Assembly (NCBI RefSeq): GCF_014269395.1
Contig: NZ_JACOGK010000001.1
Location: 1-64,000, forward strand
From: Megasphaera hominis
GTDB taxonomy: Bacteria > Bacillota > Negativicutes > Veillonellales > Megasphaeraceae
DNA length: 64,000 bases
Direction of reading: 5' to 3'
Shown here: positions 25,659 to 33,847 of the stretch, piece by piece
How positions within the stretch are numbered: position 1 is the first letter of the stretch
Layout: each line of letters opens with the position of its first letter
Notes under the pieces: generated by a model
The model's input: only the letters and a program-made list of their open reading frames with translations
Database searches by the model: none
What the model was told of the DNA's origin: nothing
Program-made: the position numbers and the translations under genes

Positions 25659-26156
25659 TTAGCCGCGATTGTTGATTTTTTCCGGATAGAGATCGTGCTG
25701 GGACAGGCGCTGCCAGGCCACTTCCTGCCACGGTGTGCCGGGTTTGCCGTAGTTGCAGTACGGATCGATACTGATGCCGCCGCGGGGCAGGAATTTCCCC
25801 CACACTTCAATGTACTTCGGTTCCATCAGCTTTACCAGGTCGTCCATAATGACGTTGACACAGTCTTCATGGAAATCGCCGTGGTTGCGGAAGCTAAAGA
25901 GATAAAGCTTGAGGGACTTGCTTTCTACCATGCGTTCACCCGGTACATAGGAAATGTAGATAGTGGCATAATCCGGCTGGCCCGTCATCGGGCACAGGCT
26001 GGTAAATTCCGGGCAGTTGAATTTGACGAAATAGTCCCGGTCAGGATGCTTATTGACGAAGGTTTCCAAAAGGCCCGGGTCGTAATCCTGCCCATATACC
26101 GTATGCTGGCTGCCCAGTTCTGTAATTCCATGTAATTCTTCTTTTGTTCTGCTCAT
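25659..26156 (-). CDS. queF: preQ0 reductase QueF (type I)
   Basis: NADPH-dependent 7-cyano-7-deazaguanine reductase, 165 aa, unimodular. It makes preQ1 for queuosine in tRNA. The active-site Cys and Asp lie in [17 protein letters not shown]. The QueF motif [24 protein letters not shown] follows, then the C-terminal [14 protein letters not shown] strong AGGAGG precedes the ATG. No other queuosine genes are in the window. Confidence 0.95.
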   Translation of the reverse strand: MSRTKEELHGITELGSQHTVYGQDYDPGLLETFVNKHPDRDYFVKFNCPEFTSLCPMTGQPDYATIYISYVPGERMVESKSLKLYLFSFRNHGDFHEDCVNVIMDDLVKLMEPKYIEVWGKFLPRGGISIDPYCNYGKPGTPWQEVAWQRLSQHDLYPEKINNRG

Positions 26157-26175
26157 ATTTGCCTCCTATAAAAAA

Positions 26176-26205
26176 AGTTTGATGCACCGTGTGGCACATC
26201 AAACT
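26176..26205 (-). terminator. Terminator after lepB
   Basis: AGTTTGATG (26176-26184) pairs with CATCAAACT (26197-26205) and the minus strand continues with a run of seven T. Confidence 0.8.
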
Positions 26206-26221
26206 CTGCATACAACCTAAC

Positions 26222-26782
26222 TTACCAAACAACCTTGCCCAGGACGTGATCGATGGGAACAGGACCGATGAACCGGCTGTCACTGCTGTGGTTACGATTA
26301 TCGCCCATGCAATAGACATAGCCTTCCGGTACTTTGACTTCACCGGCACGGCTGTAGTCCATAGGACCGTTGATGTACGGTTCATCCAGGGCTTTGCCAT
26401 TACGCCAAACCTTGCCGTCGTGGAAGGCCAGCGTATCACCAGGCAGGCCGATGACGCGTTTGACCCAGACATTCTTCGTCTGGAAACGGGAGCTAAAGAT
26501 GGCCAGGTAATTGTCCATCGGTTCCGACAGGTCATCCAGCCACGTACGAGGATAGTTGACACGGCTGTCAATAATGACGATATCGCCATAATTCGGCGTT
26601 TCTCCGAGGACATGACCAATCTTGGAGACGACGAGGTATTCCCCATTATGCAGCGTCGGTACCATAGATTCACCGGAAACCCGGGTCGGCTGAACGACAA
26701 ATATATGGATCAGCGTGGTGATAGCCAAGGCAATGACGATGGCATACACCCATTCAAGTGCTTCATGCATTACGGTTTTCAC
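26222..26782 (-). CDS. lepB: Signal peptidase I
   Basis: LepB, 186 aa, removes signal peptides at the outer face of the cytoplasmic membrane. One N-terminal anchor (about residues 10-28) is followed by SGESMVPTL with the catalytic Ser, KRVIGLPGD with the catalytic Lys, and GDNRNHSSDSRFIGPV. The frame is open to 26839. AGGAGG 9 bp before the GTG at 26782 sets that start; the ATG four codons later is the alternative. Confidence 0.92.
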   Translation of the reverse strand: MKTVMHEALEWVYAIVIALAITTLIHIFVVQPTRVSGESMVPTLHNGEYLVVSKIGHVLGETPNYGDIVIIDSRVNYPRTWLDDLSEPMDNYLAIFSSRFQTKNVWVKRVIGLPGDTLAFHDGKVWRNGKALDEPYINGPMDYSRAGEVKVPEGYVYCMGDNRNHSSDSRFIGPVPIDHVLGKVVW

Positions 26783-26846
26783 AGTTAATTTCCTCCTTGC
26801 GTACTCATTTATTGTAACAAAGTGAACCCCATAAAGCAAGAAATAT

Positions 26847-27308
26847 TTATACGCCTACGTGACGCAAAGCCGCTAAAAGGGGCTGCAAATGTTTCTCCCC
26901 TACGACGCGGATACCGGCAGCCTTGAGCCGTGCCGCCGTAACACCATCGCCAGCCGTAAGGGTGCGGCTAAAGGTACCATCATAGATTTCGCCACTGCCA
27001 CAGGACGGGCTCTTTTCCTTGAGGACCGCCCATGTACAGCTGTAGAGACGGGCCAGGCGCAACGCCTGGTCAGCACCGCGTTCATACTCTTCCGTTACAT
27101 CTGCTCCCGTTTCCGTAACGACGCGGTCGCCCTGCTGTTCCGATGCCGGCCGCGGCGTAGGCAGACCGCCGCCTTGTTCCGGACAAAAGGGAATAAGCGT
27201 GACGTCCGGCATATGCCACAAATTCTCAATGGCTGCATAGGTTTTACTCTGGCCGTCGTAGCGGCACGCCTGCCCTAAGAGACAGGCACTGATCAAGATG
27301 TGCTTCAT
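26847..27308 (-). CDS. DUF523 family protein
   Basis: A 153-aa protein with the DUF523 layout: ISACLLGQACRYDGQSK at the start, FCPEQGGGLPTPRPASE, and ILKEKSPSCGSGEIYDGTF-type sequence in the middle (here VLKEKSPSCGSGEIYDG). The conserved Cys residues suggest FeS or metal binding, but the function is not known. AAGGAG selects the ATG at 27308 rather than the upstream one at 27365. Confidence 0.85.
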   Translation of the reverse strand: MKHILISACLLGQACRYDGQSKTYAAIENLWHMPDVTLIPFCPEQGGGLPTPRPASEQQGDRVVTETGADVTEEYERGADQALRLARLYSCTWAVLKEKSPSCGSGEIYDGTFSRTLTAGDGVTAARLKAAGIRVVGEKHLQPLLAALRHVGV

Positions 27309-27471
27309 TAAAAAATCTCCTTTTGTTATATATTTCACTTTATGAAATAAAAAACCGCATATCAAATTTCATAAATCAGAATTCAATTCATTTATATGAA
27401 ATTATTTTACGTGCTTTTTACGTCAAATAAAAGAGATAAAACATGTAATAATCGGCAATCATACGTATTTT

Positions 27472-27488
27472 TGAGAAACTATTTCTCA
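27472..27488. promoter_or_regulatory. 17-bp dyad upstream of the alsS promoter
   Basis: TGAGAAA-CTA-TTTCTCA is a perfect inverted repeat with a 3-nt centre, located 44 bp before the -35. Its place fits a regulator binding site; no regulator is identified. Confidence 0.45.
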
Positions 27489-27531
27489 TCTCGATAATTA
27501 TTAAAATAAGATTAATTACCACATTGTGAAA

Positions 27532-27560
27532 TTGCAAATTCAATTGCCACATACTATAAT
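27532..27560 (+). promoter_or_regulatory. Probable alsS promoter
   Basis: TTGCAA (27532-27537) and TATAAT (27555-27560) with a 17-bp spacer, about 50 bp before the alsS start. The -35 is overlapped by the short dyad AATTG-CAAATT-CAATT. Confidence 0.6.
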
Positions 27561-27612
27561 TGGAAACGCAAAAGATACTACATAGTAATCTTATTGGAAG
27601 GGGTTCTTACTC

Positions 27613-29271
27613 ATGGTAGAAAAGAAACAACGCAACACAGCAGAATTACTCGTCGAATGTTTAGAAGAAGAAGGCGTTCATTATATTTTTGGTATTCCCG
27701 GTGAAGAAAACCTCGCCATTATGGAAGCCCTGAAACAATCTAAAATCGAATTCATCACAGTCCGTCACGAACAAGGTGCTGCCTTCATGGCTGACGTCTA
27801 CGGCCGTTTGACAGGTCACGCCGGCGTCTGCATGGCTACCCTCGGACCTGGGGCTACAAACCTCATTACAGGCGTTGCCGATGCAGACTGCGACGGCGCA
27901 CCGCTGGTCGCCATTTCCGGTCAGGTAGGTACGGACAAGATGCACATTACAGCCCATCAGTATTTGGACCTGCGCGCTATGTTTGAACCGATTACGCGCC
28001 GGGCCTATACCGTCGTCCGTCCGGACACGATGGCCGAAATTACGCGTCTGGCCTTCAAATACGCCGAACGGGAAAAACCGGGCGCAACCTTCATCGATTT
28101 GCCCGTCAACATTAGCCATATGCCTGTTGGCGACGATGAAAAGCCCTTGCGTCACAAGACCATCCGCTGCGAAACAGCGCTGGAAGACCAGATTGAAGCA
28201 GCCGCAGCCATGATCTCCTACGCCAAGAATCCAATCATCCTGGCCGGCAGCAGCGTCATCCGCAGCCATGCGTCGAAGCAGCTCACAGCCTTTGCCAAAA
28301 AGCTCAAGCTCCCGGTCGTCAACACGATGATGGCCAAGGGCGCTATTCCTTACGACGATCCGTATTCCATGTGGACGGTCGGTATTCCGATGGATGACTA
28401 CCAGACGAAAATGCTCGAAAAAGCCAGCCTGGTCATTACCATCGGTTACGATATTATCGAATACGCACCGGCCAAATGGCATCTGAACAACGCCGATATT
28501 ATTCATATTGATTCCATGCCTGCCGATATCAACAAAAACTACCAGCCGCAGGTCGAAGTCGTAGGCTCCATTCCGAACTCCCTCGAACGGATTATGGAAA
28601 AGGCAGCCCGCCTGCAGGAACCAAAGTACTATTTGGAAATGCGCAAAAATATGGTTGCTGAACACGAAAGCTACGCCAACGACATGCCCTTCCCGGTAAA
28701 ACCGCAGAAGGCCCTCATCGATTGCCGCAGCGTCATGGGCCCGGACGACATCGTCATTTCCGACGTCGGTGCCAATAAAGTTTGGGTTGCCCGCCATTAC
28801 AACTGCTACAAGCCGAACACGTGCATCATTTCCAACGGCTTTGCCACTATGGGTATTGCCGTCCCCGGAGCGATTTCAGCCAAGCTCATCCATCCGGACC
28901 GCAAGGTGCTCGCCATTACCGGTGACGCAGGCTTCCTCATGAACTGCCAGGAAATGGAAACAGCCCACCGCCTGGGCACGAATTTCGTAACCCTTATCTT
29001 CAACGACTGCAGCTATGGCCTCATCAAATGGAAGCAGGATATGCAGTACGGCCACCACGAATACGTTGATTTCACCAATCCGGACTTCGTCAAGCTCGCC
29101 GAAAGCATGGGCGCTATTGGCTACCGCATCAAGAAGACAGAAGACCTCCTGCCGACACTGGAAAAAGCCTTTAAGCAGGACAAGCCGGTCATCATCGACT
29201 GCCCCATCGACTACGCCGAAAACATGAAGCTCGTCGCCCACTTAGAAAACATCATGAAAGAAGAAAACTAA
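27613..29271 (+). CDS. alsS: Acetolactate synthase, large-subunit type (AlsS-like)
   Basis: A 552-aa ThDP-dependent enzyme that condenses two pyruvates to acetolactate. The ThDP Glu lies in TVRHEQGAAFMADVYGR near residue 50. The central domain carries AGSSVIRSH. The C-terminal ThDP/Mg motif is ITGDAGFLMNCQEMETA...FNDCSYGLIKWKQ. No small regulatory subunit follows, so a single-subunit catabolic enzyme feeding acetoin is likely, though a biosynthetic role cannot be excluded. It has GGAAGG upstream and a terminator 18 bp after the stop. Confidence 0.85.
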   Translation: MVEKKQRNTAELLVECLEEEGVHYIFGIPGEENLAIMEALKQSKIEFITVRHEQGAAFMADVYGRLTGHAGVCMATLGPGATNLITGVADADCDGAPLVAISGQVGTDKMHITAHQYLDLRAMFEPITRRAYTVVRPDTMAEITRLAFKYAEREKPGATFIDLPVNISHMPVGDDEKPLRHKTIRCETALEDQIEAAAAMISYAKNPIILAGSSVIRSHASKQLTAFAKKLKLPVVNTMMAKGAIPYDDPYSMWTVGIPMDDYQTKMLEKASLVITIGYDIIEYAPAKWHLNNADIIHIDSMPADINKNYQPQVEVVGSIPNSLERIMEKAARLQEPKYYLEMRKNMVAEHESYANDMPFPVKPQKALIDCRSVMGPDDIVISDVGANKVWVARHYNCYKPNTCIISNGFATMGIAVPGAISAKLIHPDRKVLAITGDAGFLMNCQEMETAHRLGTNFVTLIFNDCSYGLIKWKQDMQYGHHEYVDFTNPDFVKLAESMGAIGYRIKKTEDLLPTLEKAFKQDKPVIIDCPIDYAENMKLVAHLENIMKEEN

Positions 29272-29289
29272 GTACAAATCTGATCTGAT

Positions 29290-29321
29290 AAAAAAGATGC
29301 CGTCAGCGCGGCATCTTTTTT
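29290..29321. terminator. Bidirectional terminator after alsS
   Basis: AAAAAAGATGCCG (29290-29302) pairs perfectly with CGGCATCTTTTTT (29309-29321). It overlaps the last codons of the convergent minus-strand gene at 29303. Confidence 0.9.
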
Positions 29322-29980
29322 GCATGTTCAAGCATATCTGTGACGGTATCCAAGAGATTTTCACCATCGCCATTGTGGGCAAAGACAACGGCTATTTCTA
29401 CAGCATTGCCATGGACCCAGCTGATGACGCGGACCGTTTCTGTAAAATAAGCCTGATTGACGATGAACTGATCAGCCAACGTGGCTTCGTAAAACTTCGT
29501 TCCCTTAACCGTCTTGGCGGTAAAGGGTTTTACAACGGACCAGCCTGCAGGCAGCATCGTGATGAGGCGGTTATTGGCGTGGCTCATGAGCGTTGCCGCG
29601 TCAGGCTTATCGCCAATATCCCGGAGGTACGCATTTTCCGTGGACCGTCCCTGAAGCGCCGATTCAACCTGCCACAGGTTGACGCTGTAGCGCAGGACAT
29701 AGCCGTACTGGAACATGCCCTGGTCGATTTGCACGACTTGCCAGCTTACAGGCTCTACGGGATAAATCTGTTCCAGCATACGCGTTACGTCATTGCCGTA
29801 GCGCTGGGCCGTAAGCATTTCCTGTGTGCCCTGGTTCATTTGGAGATCCGTCGGCACCGTAATTATGCCCCAATTGGCAAAGGGCGTTTCTACGCCCTTA
29901 TCTTTATCCTTAGCCAAAACGGGCAGGCTGAGTGCCGCCACGAGAGCCAAGGTTACCATACAAACTACCTTCTTCTTCAA
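29303..29980 (-). CDS. Secreted hypothetical protein
   Basis: A 225-aa protein with a clear signal peptide (MKKKVVCMVTLALVAALSLPVLAK). The mature region is not recognised; it contains IITVPTDLQMNQGTQEMLTA and ends with a helical tail. Translation starts at TTG, with GGGAG 9 bp upstream. Its last codons lie within the alsS terminator stem. It follows the DUF2148 gene by 30 bp and may be the third gene of the glf operon. Confidence 0.65.
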   Translation of the reverse strand: MKKKVVCMVTLALVAALSLPVLAKDKDKGVETPFANWGIITVPTDLQMNQGTQEMLTAQRYGNDVTRMLEQIYPVEPVSWQVVQIDQGMFQYGYVLRYSVNLWQVESALQGRSTENAYLRDIGDKPDAATLMSHANNRLITMLPAGWSVVKPFTAKTVKGTKFYEATLADQFIVNQAYFTETVRVISWVHGNAVEIAVVFAHNGDGENLLDTVTDMLEHAKKMPR

Positions 29981-30010
29981 GGAAAAAGTCTCCCTTCCTA
30001 TACCTGTAAT

Positions 30011-30559
30011 TTATTGCATAATCTTGCGCGGCCCCCGGTCGAAAAAGATATTCTTCGACGATACAGAAAGGGCTATGCCGAAAATATTCGTCACCTTGTC
30101 GCCCAGGCTGTGCAGGCGCATGGCTGCCTTGCCAATAGAATAAAAAATACGCGAATCAATATCCTGGGATGAAGCCAGCGATACAGCAGAGCCCAAGGCA
30201 ATGCCCAAGTCGGCAATGGTAAAGATGCAGCGGCCGCCAGCCACGCGGTTGGCAGCACAGTCGGTAAAGCCGCAAATCCCGCAGTGAGGCATGCCAAGCG
30301 GGCTGTCCGGTACACCTACGAGGATGACCAGGGCGCTGTTGCGGACATTTTCCGAATCGCGTTTGAAAAATTCCAGGCCTGTTTCGGCGTTGATTTTCAT
30401 CATTTCATCAGCCAGACAGTCCTTATCGCTCCCGGTAAGGGCAATGGTTTTTACCTTGTCCATGCCGCAGCCCTTCGGTGCCGTATGAATGGCTGCCATC
30501 ATCTGTTTGGCCGTACTCAGTATGGCTTGTTCTTCTGCTTCTTCTGCTGTAATAATCAT
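30011..30559 (-). CDS. DUF2148 ferredoxin-like domain protein
   Basis: A 182-aa protein of the DUF2148 group, described as ferredoxin domain-containing. Key cysteines are in CGMDKVK and MPHCGICGFTDCAANR. A FeS cluster is expected; the role is unknown. It starts in an ATGA overlap with glf, an association whose meaning is not obvious. Confidence 0.8.
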   Translation of the reverse strand: MIITAEEAEEQAILSTAKQMMAAIHTAPKGCGMDKVKTIALTGSDKDCLADEMMKINAETGLEFFKRDSENVRNSALVILVGVPDSPLGMPHCGICGFTDCAANRVAGGRCIFTIADLGIALGSAVSLASSQDIDSRIFYSIGKAAMRLHSLGDKVTNIFGIALSVSSKNIFFDRGPRKIMQ

Positions 30560-31650
30560 AGTATGCCTCCTACTGCACTAAGGGCGCTGGCAATGACATC
30601 GTCCATATCATAATACTTATATTCTGCCAACCGGCCGCCAAAGAGGACGCCCGTTTCCCCGGCGGCCAGCTTTTGATACTGGGCATAGAGGGCCTGGTTC
30701 TGTTCGTTGTTGACGGGATAATACGCTTCCTCACCGGGCTGCCAGTCTGCCGGGTATTCCTTCGTCACATAGGTTACAGGCTGCGTGCCAAATTCGAAGT
30801 GCTTGTGTTCGATGATCCGCGTATACGGCGTTTCCCGGTCCGTGTAGTTCATGACGGCTACGCCTTGGTGATTTTCTTCTTCCAGGCGCTTTGTTTCAAA
30901 GCGCAGGCCCCGGTATTCCAGGCGGCCCAGCTGATAACCAAAGTATTCATCAATAGGGCCGGTATAGACGATGGTTTTAGCCATGGCGGCATATGCATTC
31001 CGGTCTTTTAAGAAATCGACACCGGTCCGTACTTCGATACCATCTAAAAGGCCCTCGATGAGAACGTTGTAGCCGCCCATAGGAATGCCCTGATAGCGGT
31101 CGTTAAAGTAGTTGTTGTCGAAGGTATAGCGCACGGGCAGCCGCTTGATGATAAAAGGCGGCAGGTCTGTACAGCTGCGGCCCCACTGTTTTTCCGTATA
31201 GCCCTTGATGAGCTTCGTGTAAATATCCGTCCCAATGAGGGAAATGGCCTGTTCTTCCAGGTTTTTCGGCTCTGTAATGCCGGCAGCTTCACGTTGGGCA
31301 GCAATTTTGGCAGCTGCTTCAGCCGGCGTGACGATGCCCCACATCTTGGCAAAGGTATTCATATTAAAGGGCAGATTGTAGAGTTCGCCCTTGTAGTTGG
31401 CTACAGGCGAATTGACGTAATTATTGAATTCTACAAACTGGTTGACGTAATTCCAGACTTTCTTGTCCGACGTATGGAAAATATGGGCACCGTATGTGTG
31501 AATATGGATGCCTTCCTTTTCTTCACAATAGACGTTGCCGCCTACATGGGGCCGCCGTTCGAGAACCAGGCAGGATTTGCCGGCTTGTTTCATTTCATGG
31601 GCAAAAACAGCGCCAAAAAGGCCGCTGCCAACGATGAGATAATCATACAT
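30556..31650 (-). CDS. glf: UDP-galactopyranose mutase
   Basis: Glf, 364 aa, interconverts UDP-galactopyranose and UDP-galactofuranose with reduced FAD, supplying Galf to surface glycans. The N-terminal Rossmann motif is YLIVGSGLFGAVFAHEM, then VLERRPHVGGNVYCEE and HTYGAHIFHTSDKKVWNYVNQF. The later GGYNVLIEGLLDG and FGGRLAEYKYYDMD complete the family pattern. Promoter elements lie just upstream (31729-31757). Confidence 0.94.
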   Translation of the reverse strand: MYDYLIVGSGLFGAVFAHEMKQAGKSCLVLERRPHVGGNVYCEEKEGIHIHTYGAHIFHTSDKKVWNYVNQFVEFNNYVNSPVANYKGELYNLPFNMNTFAKMWGIVTPAEAAAKIAAQREAAGITEPKNLEEQAISLIGTDIYTKLIKGYTEKQWGRSCTDLPPFIIKRLPVRYTFDNNYFNDRYQGIPMGGYNVLIEGLLDGIEVRTGVDFLKDRNAYAAMAKTIVYTGPIDEYFGYQLGRLEYRGLRFETKRLEEENHQGVAVMNYTDRETPYTRIIEHKHFEFGTQPVTYVTKEYPADWQPGEEAYYPVNNEQNQALYAQYQKLAAGETGVLFGGRLAEYKYYDMDDVIASALSAVGGIL

Positions 31651-31678
31651 AGTAGTAACACTCCTCTATTCGTTCGCT

Positions 31679-31698
31679 CGGGCATGTTTCATTGCCCG
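31679..31698. repeat. Small hairpin in the glf 5' region
   Basis: CGGGCA-8 nt-TGCCCG between the glf start and its promoter. It would lie in the glf leader RNA. Confidence 0.45.
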
Positions 31699-31728
31699 TT
31701 ATACGCTTTATTATACACCATATTCTAT

Positions 31729-31757
31729 ATACTAGCCCACCTGGAAAGAGCGGTCAA
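31729..31757 (-). promoter_or_regulatory. Probable glf promoter
   Basis: On the minus strand TTGACC (31757-31752) and TAGTAT (31734-31729) are spaced 17 bp. A TATAAT at 31715-31710 is an alternative -10. Confidence 0.5.
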
Positions 31758-31885
31758 TTTTTTTTGCTAATCTTTATCCCTCGTTGTTCTTGCAACAGAT
31801 TATTTTTCTTTCTTATCGTAGAATATAGTCATGAACAGAGATACCCACTGCAAAGATGCAGGTTGTATAGAAGGAGGCATGCCTC

Positions 31886-32584
31886 ATGATTACCAAAGAA
31901 AATACCTTTGCTGACGTTGTTAAACAGTATCCCCAGACGATTCGTCTGCTCAACGATTTACACCTCGATTATTGCTGCGGTGGCGATCATACCCTGTCCC
32001 AGGGCGTCGTCGGTAAGGACGTCAATCTCGATGAGCTCCTGACACAGCTCAATGCTATTGCTGAAAAAGCACAGAACCAAGACGGTTCCACTGTTGCCTC
32101 TATCGACGATTTCAAAAACCTCTCCATTTTGGACATGCTCGATAGTCTCGAACAGACCCATCACGTAACAGAACGGGAACAGATGGCATCAGTAGAACAG
32201 CTCCTCAACAAGATCCTCATCGTCCATTATCCTCATCACGGTGAACTCCTGACAAAGCTGCACAGTCTCTACGCCCACCTCAAGGCCGAACTAGAAGAAC
32301 ACTTTGCCAAGGAAGAACGCCTTGTCTTCCCCCTCATGCGGGCTAATATGCCACCGGACCAGGCAACCATTGCGTACGTAAAAACCCTGGAAAACGAACA
32401 CTCCGCTGCAGGCGACATCATCAAGGAAATCCAGGCCCTGACCGATAATTTCACTTTGCCGGAAGACGCATGTCTTACGTACACACAGACATACAAAGAA
32501 ATGGAAGCCCTCTTTGACGATATCTTCATTCACATCTTCAAAGAAAATTCCATTCTCTTCCCGGAATACGAAGAATTAACGTGA
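31886..32584 (+). CDS. Iron-sulfur cluster repair di-iron protein (ScdA/RIC)
   Basis: A 232-aa protein that restores FeS clusters damaged by nitric oxide or oxidants. The N-terminal ScdA_N domain has the YCCGGDHTL motif; the hemerythrin-like domain follows with HYPHHGEL, HLKAELEEHFAKEERLVFPLM and LENEHSAAGD, providing the di-iron histidines and glutamates. A final HIFKENSILFPEYE completes the site. AGGAGG lies upstream. A terminator follows the stop by about 40 bp. Confidence 0.92.
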   Translation: MITKENTFADVVKQYPQTIRLLNDLHLDYCCGGDHTLSQGVVGKDVNLDELLTQLNAIAEKAQNQDGSTVASIDDFKNLSILDMLDSLEQTHHVTEREQMASVEQLLNKILIVHYPHHGELLTKLHSLYAHLKAELEEHFAKEERLVFPLMRANMPPDQATIAYVKTLENEHSAAGDIIKEIQALTDNFTLPEDACLTYTQTYKEMEALFDDIFIHIFKENSILFPEYEELT

Positions 32585-32622
32585 TACCACTCTACCCCTC
32601 TACTACTATATAGGTCATCCGG

Positions 32623-32662
32623 AAAAGAGGCTGCTATCTTCCCCTATTTGGCAGCCTCTTTT
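32623..32662 (+). terminator. Terminator after the di-iron repair gene
   Basis: AAAAGAGGCTGC (32623-32634) pairs perfectly with GCAGCCTCTTTT (32651-32662), followed by T. Confidence 0.88.
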
Positions 32663-32671
32663 TCGTGCGCC

Positions 32672-32699
32672 TTGACAAATAGTACTGGATGGTACTATT
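32672..32699 (+). promoter_or_regulatory. Esterase promoter with 22-bp operator dyad
   Basis: TTGACA (32672-32677) is directly followed by AATAGTAC-TGGATG-GTACTATT (32678-32699), a perfect 8+8 dyad filling the -35/-10 gap. The -10 is probably TACTAT (15-bp spacing) or ACTATT (16). The layout is typical of repression by a TetR- or MarR-type protein. A further TATAAT at 32708-32713 lacks a good -35. Confidence 0.65.
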
Positions 32700-32734
32700 G
32701 TTGAAAGTATAATAAAACCCGAAGGAGGAGTATA

Positions 32735-33742
32735 ATGAATAAGAAATGGATTACCAGCCTCATCTTGTCAGGCTGCTTACTCGCAGGAGGGAGTGCCTTT
32801 GCCATGGAACCTATACATGTCGATTCTGCAACGGCCAATATGCCGGATAAAGTGCAGAGCCAGCGGCTGAAAGTAAACGTCGTCACGCCGGAAATCAAGG
32901 AAATTTCCAATGTCGTCTACGAACAGGTCCCGGCCCGGGGCTTTGAAAACGTAGCCATGAAAATGGATATCCTGAAACCACAGTCTAAGACACCCTTGCC
33001 AGCTATCGTTTACGTCACAGGTGGCGGTTTCATCAATGCCAACAAAGACAACGGCTTACAGCTGCGTATGCACCTGGCTGAAGCAGGCTACGTCGTAGCC
33101 TCTATCGAATACCGCGTAGCACCGACGGCTACATTCCCGCAGCCGCTTGAAGATGTGAAAGCCTCGATCCGCTACCTGCGGGCTAATGCCAAGAAATTCA
33201 ATATCGACCCGGACCGCATCGGTATCATCGGCGGCAGTGCCGGCGGCTACCTCAGCGCCATGGCCGGTACGACAAGCGGCACGACAACCTTCGATACAGG
33301 CGACAACCTCGACCAGCCGAGCAGCGTCAAAGCAGCCGTTGACCTCTATGGCCTTTCGGACCTGACCCGCATCGGTGACGACTACTCACCAGAAGTCCAA
33401 AAATCCCATGAATCAGCAGGCGCCACAGAAGCCCTCTGGGTCAACGGCTCCCCCGTCTTCGGTGGCCGTGACGGCGGCATCAATGCCGACGCGGCAGCAG
33501 CCAAGGCAGCTAACCCAATCACGTACATCGGCAAGAACAGTGCGCCAATGCTCCTCATGCACGGCACAAGCGACTACATCGTCTCACCCAGCCAGACAGA
33601 CCTCCTCTTCCAAGCCCTGCAAAAAGCAGACATCCCGTCGGACCGGTACCTCGTTGAAGGCGCAGCCCACGGCGGCATCTATTGGAACCAGGCAGAAGTA
33701 CTAAACGTCATTACCAATTTCTTCAATAAATATCTTAAGTGA
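32735..33742 (+). CDS. Secreted alpha/beta-hydrolase (esterase)
   Basis: A 335-aa exported carboxylesterase of the BD-FAE/HSL-like group. After a signal peptide (about residues 1-23), YVTGGGFINAN supplies the oxyanion region. IIGGSAGGYLSAMAG holds the nucleophile Ser, MHGTSDYIVSP the Asp, and EGAAHGG the His. The substrate is unknown. It has AAGGAGGAG upstream and an operator-type dyad in the promoter, so it is probably inducible. Confidence 0.85.
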   Translation: MNKKWITSLILSGCLLAGGSAFAMEPIHVDSATANMPDKVQSQRLKVNVVTPEIKEISNVVYEQVPARGFENVAMKMDILKPQSKTPLPAIVYVTGGGFINANKDNGLQLRMHLAEAGYVVASIEYRVAPTATFPQPLEDVKASIRYLRANAKKFNIDPDRIGIIGGSAGGYLSAMAGTTSGTTTFDTGDNLDQPSSVKAAVDLYGLSDLTRIGDDYSPEVQKSHESAGATEALWVNGSPVFGGRDGGINADAAAAKAANPITYIGKNSAPMLLMHGTSDYIVSPSQTDLLFQALQKADIPSDRYLVEGAAHGGIYWNQAEVLNVITNFFNKYLK

Positions 33743-33763
33743 TACGAAATACGACAGAATAGC

Positions 33764-33804
33764 AAAACGGAGCTATCCCCTGCGTTAGGAGATAGCTCCG
33801 TTTT
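33764..33804. terminator. Terminator between the esterase gene and kptA
   Basis: AAAACGGAGCTATC (33764-33777) pairs perfectly with GATAGCTCCGTTTT (33791-33804). It lies between convergent genes. Confidence 0.85.
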
Positions 33805-33847
33805 ACATTTGCAATCCACGTAAGGTAGCTGCCCTGCAGAATCACAA

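Larger units (their letters stand above)
27309..27612. other. Long AT-rich control region of alsS
   Basis: About 300 bases between DUF523 and alsS with no gene. It holds a promoter (27532-27560), a 17-bp dyad (27472-27488) and repeated AATTG/CAATT half-sites around the promoter (27530-27562). Confidence 0.6.

Noticed and set aside
27661..28797. 378-codon minus-strand open frame inside alsS
   Set aside because: Antisense shadow of a strongly conserved ThDP enzyme; long antisense frames are expected with this codon bias.
23660..31789. 15-bp repeat TATCCCTCGTTGTTC at 23660 and 31775, both intergenic
   Set aside because: An exact 15-mer pair is expected about once or twice by chance in 64 kb, and the flanking sequences do not match.
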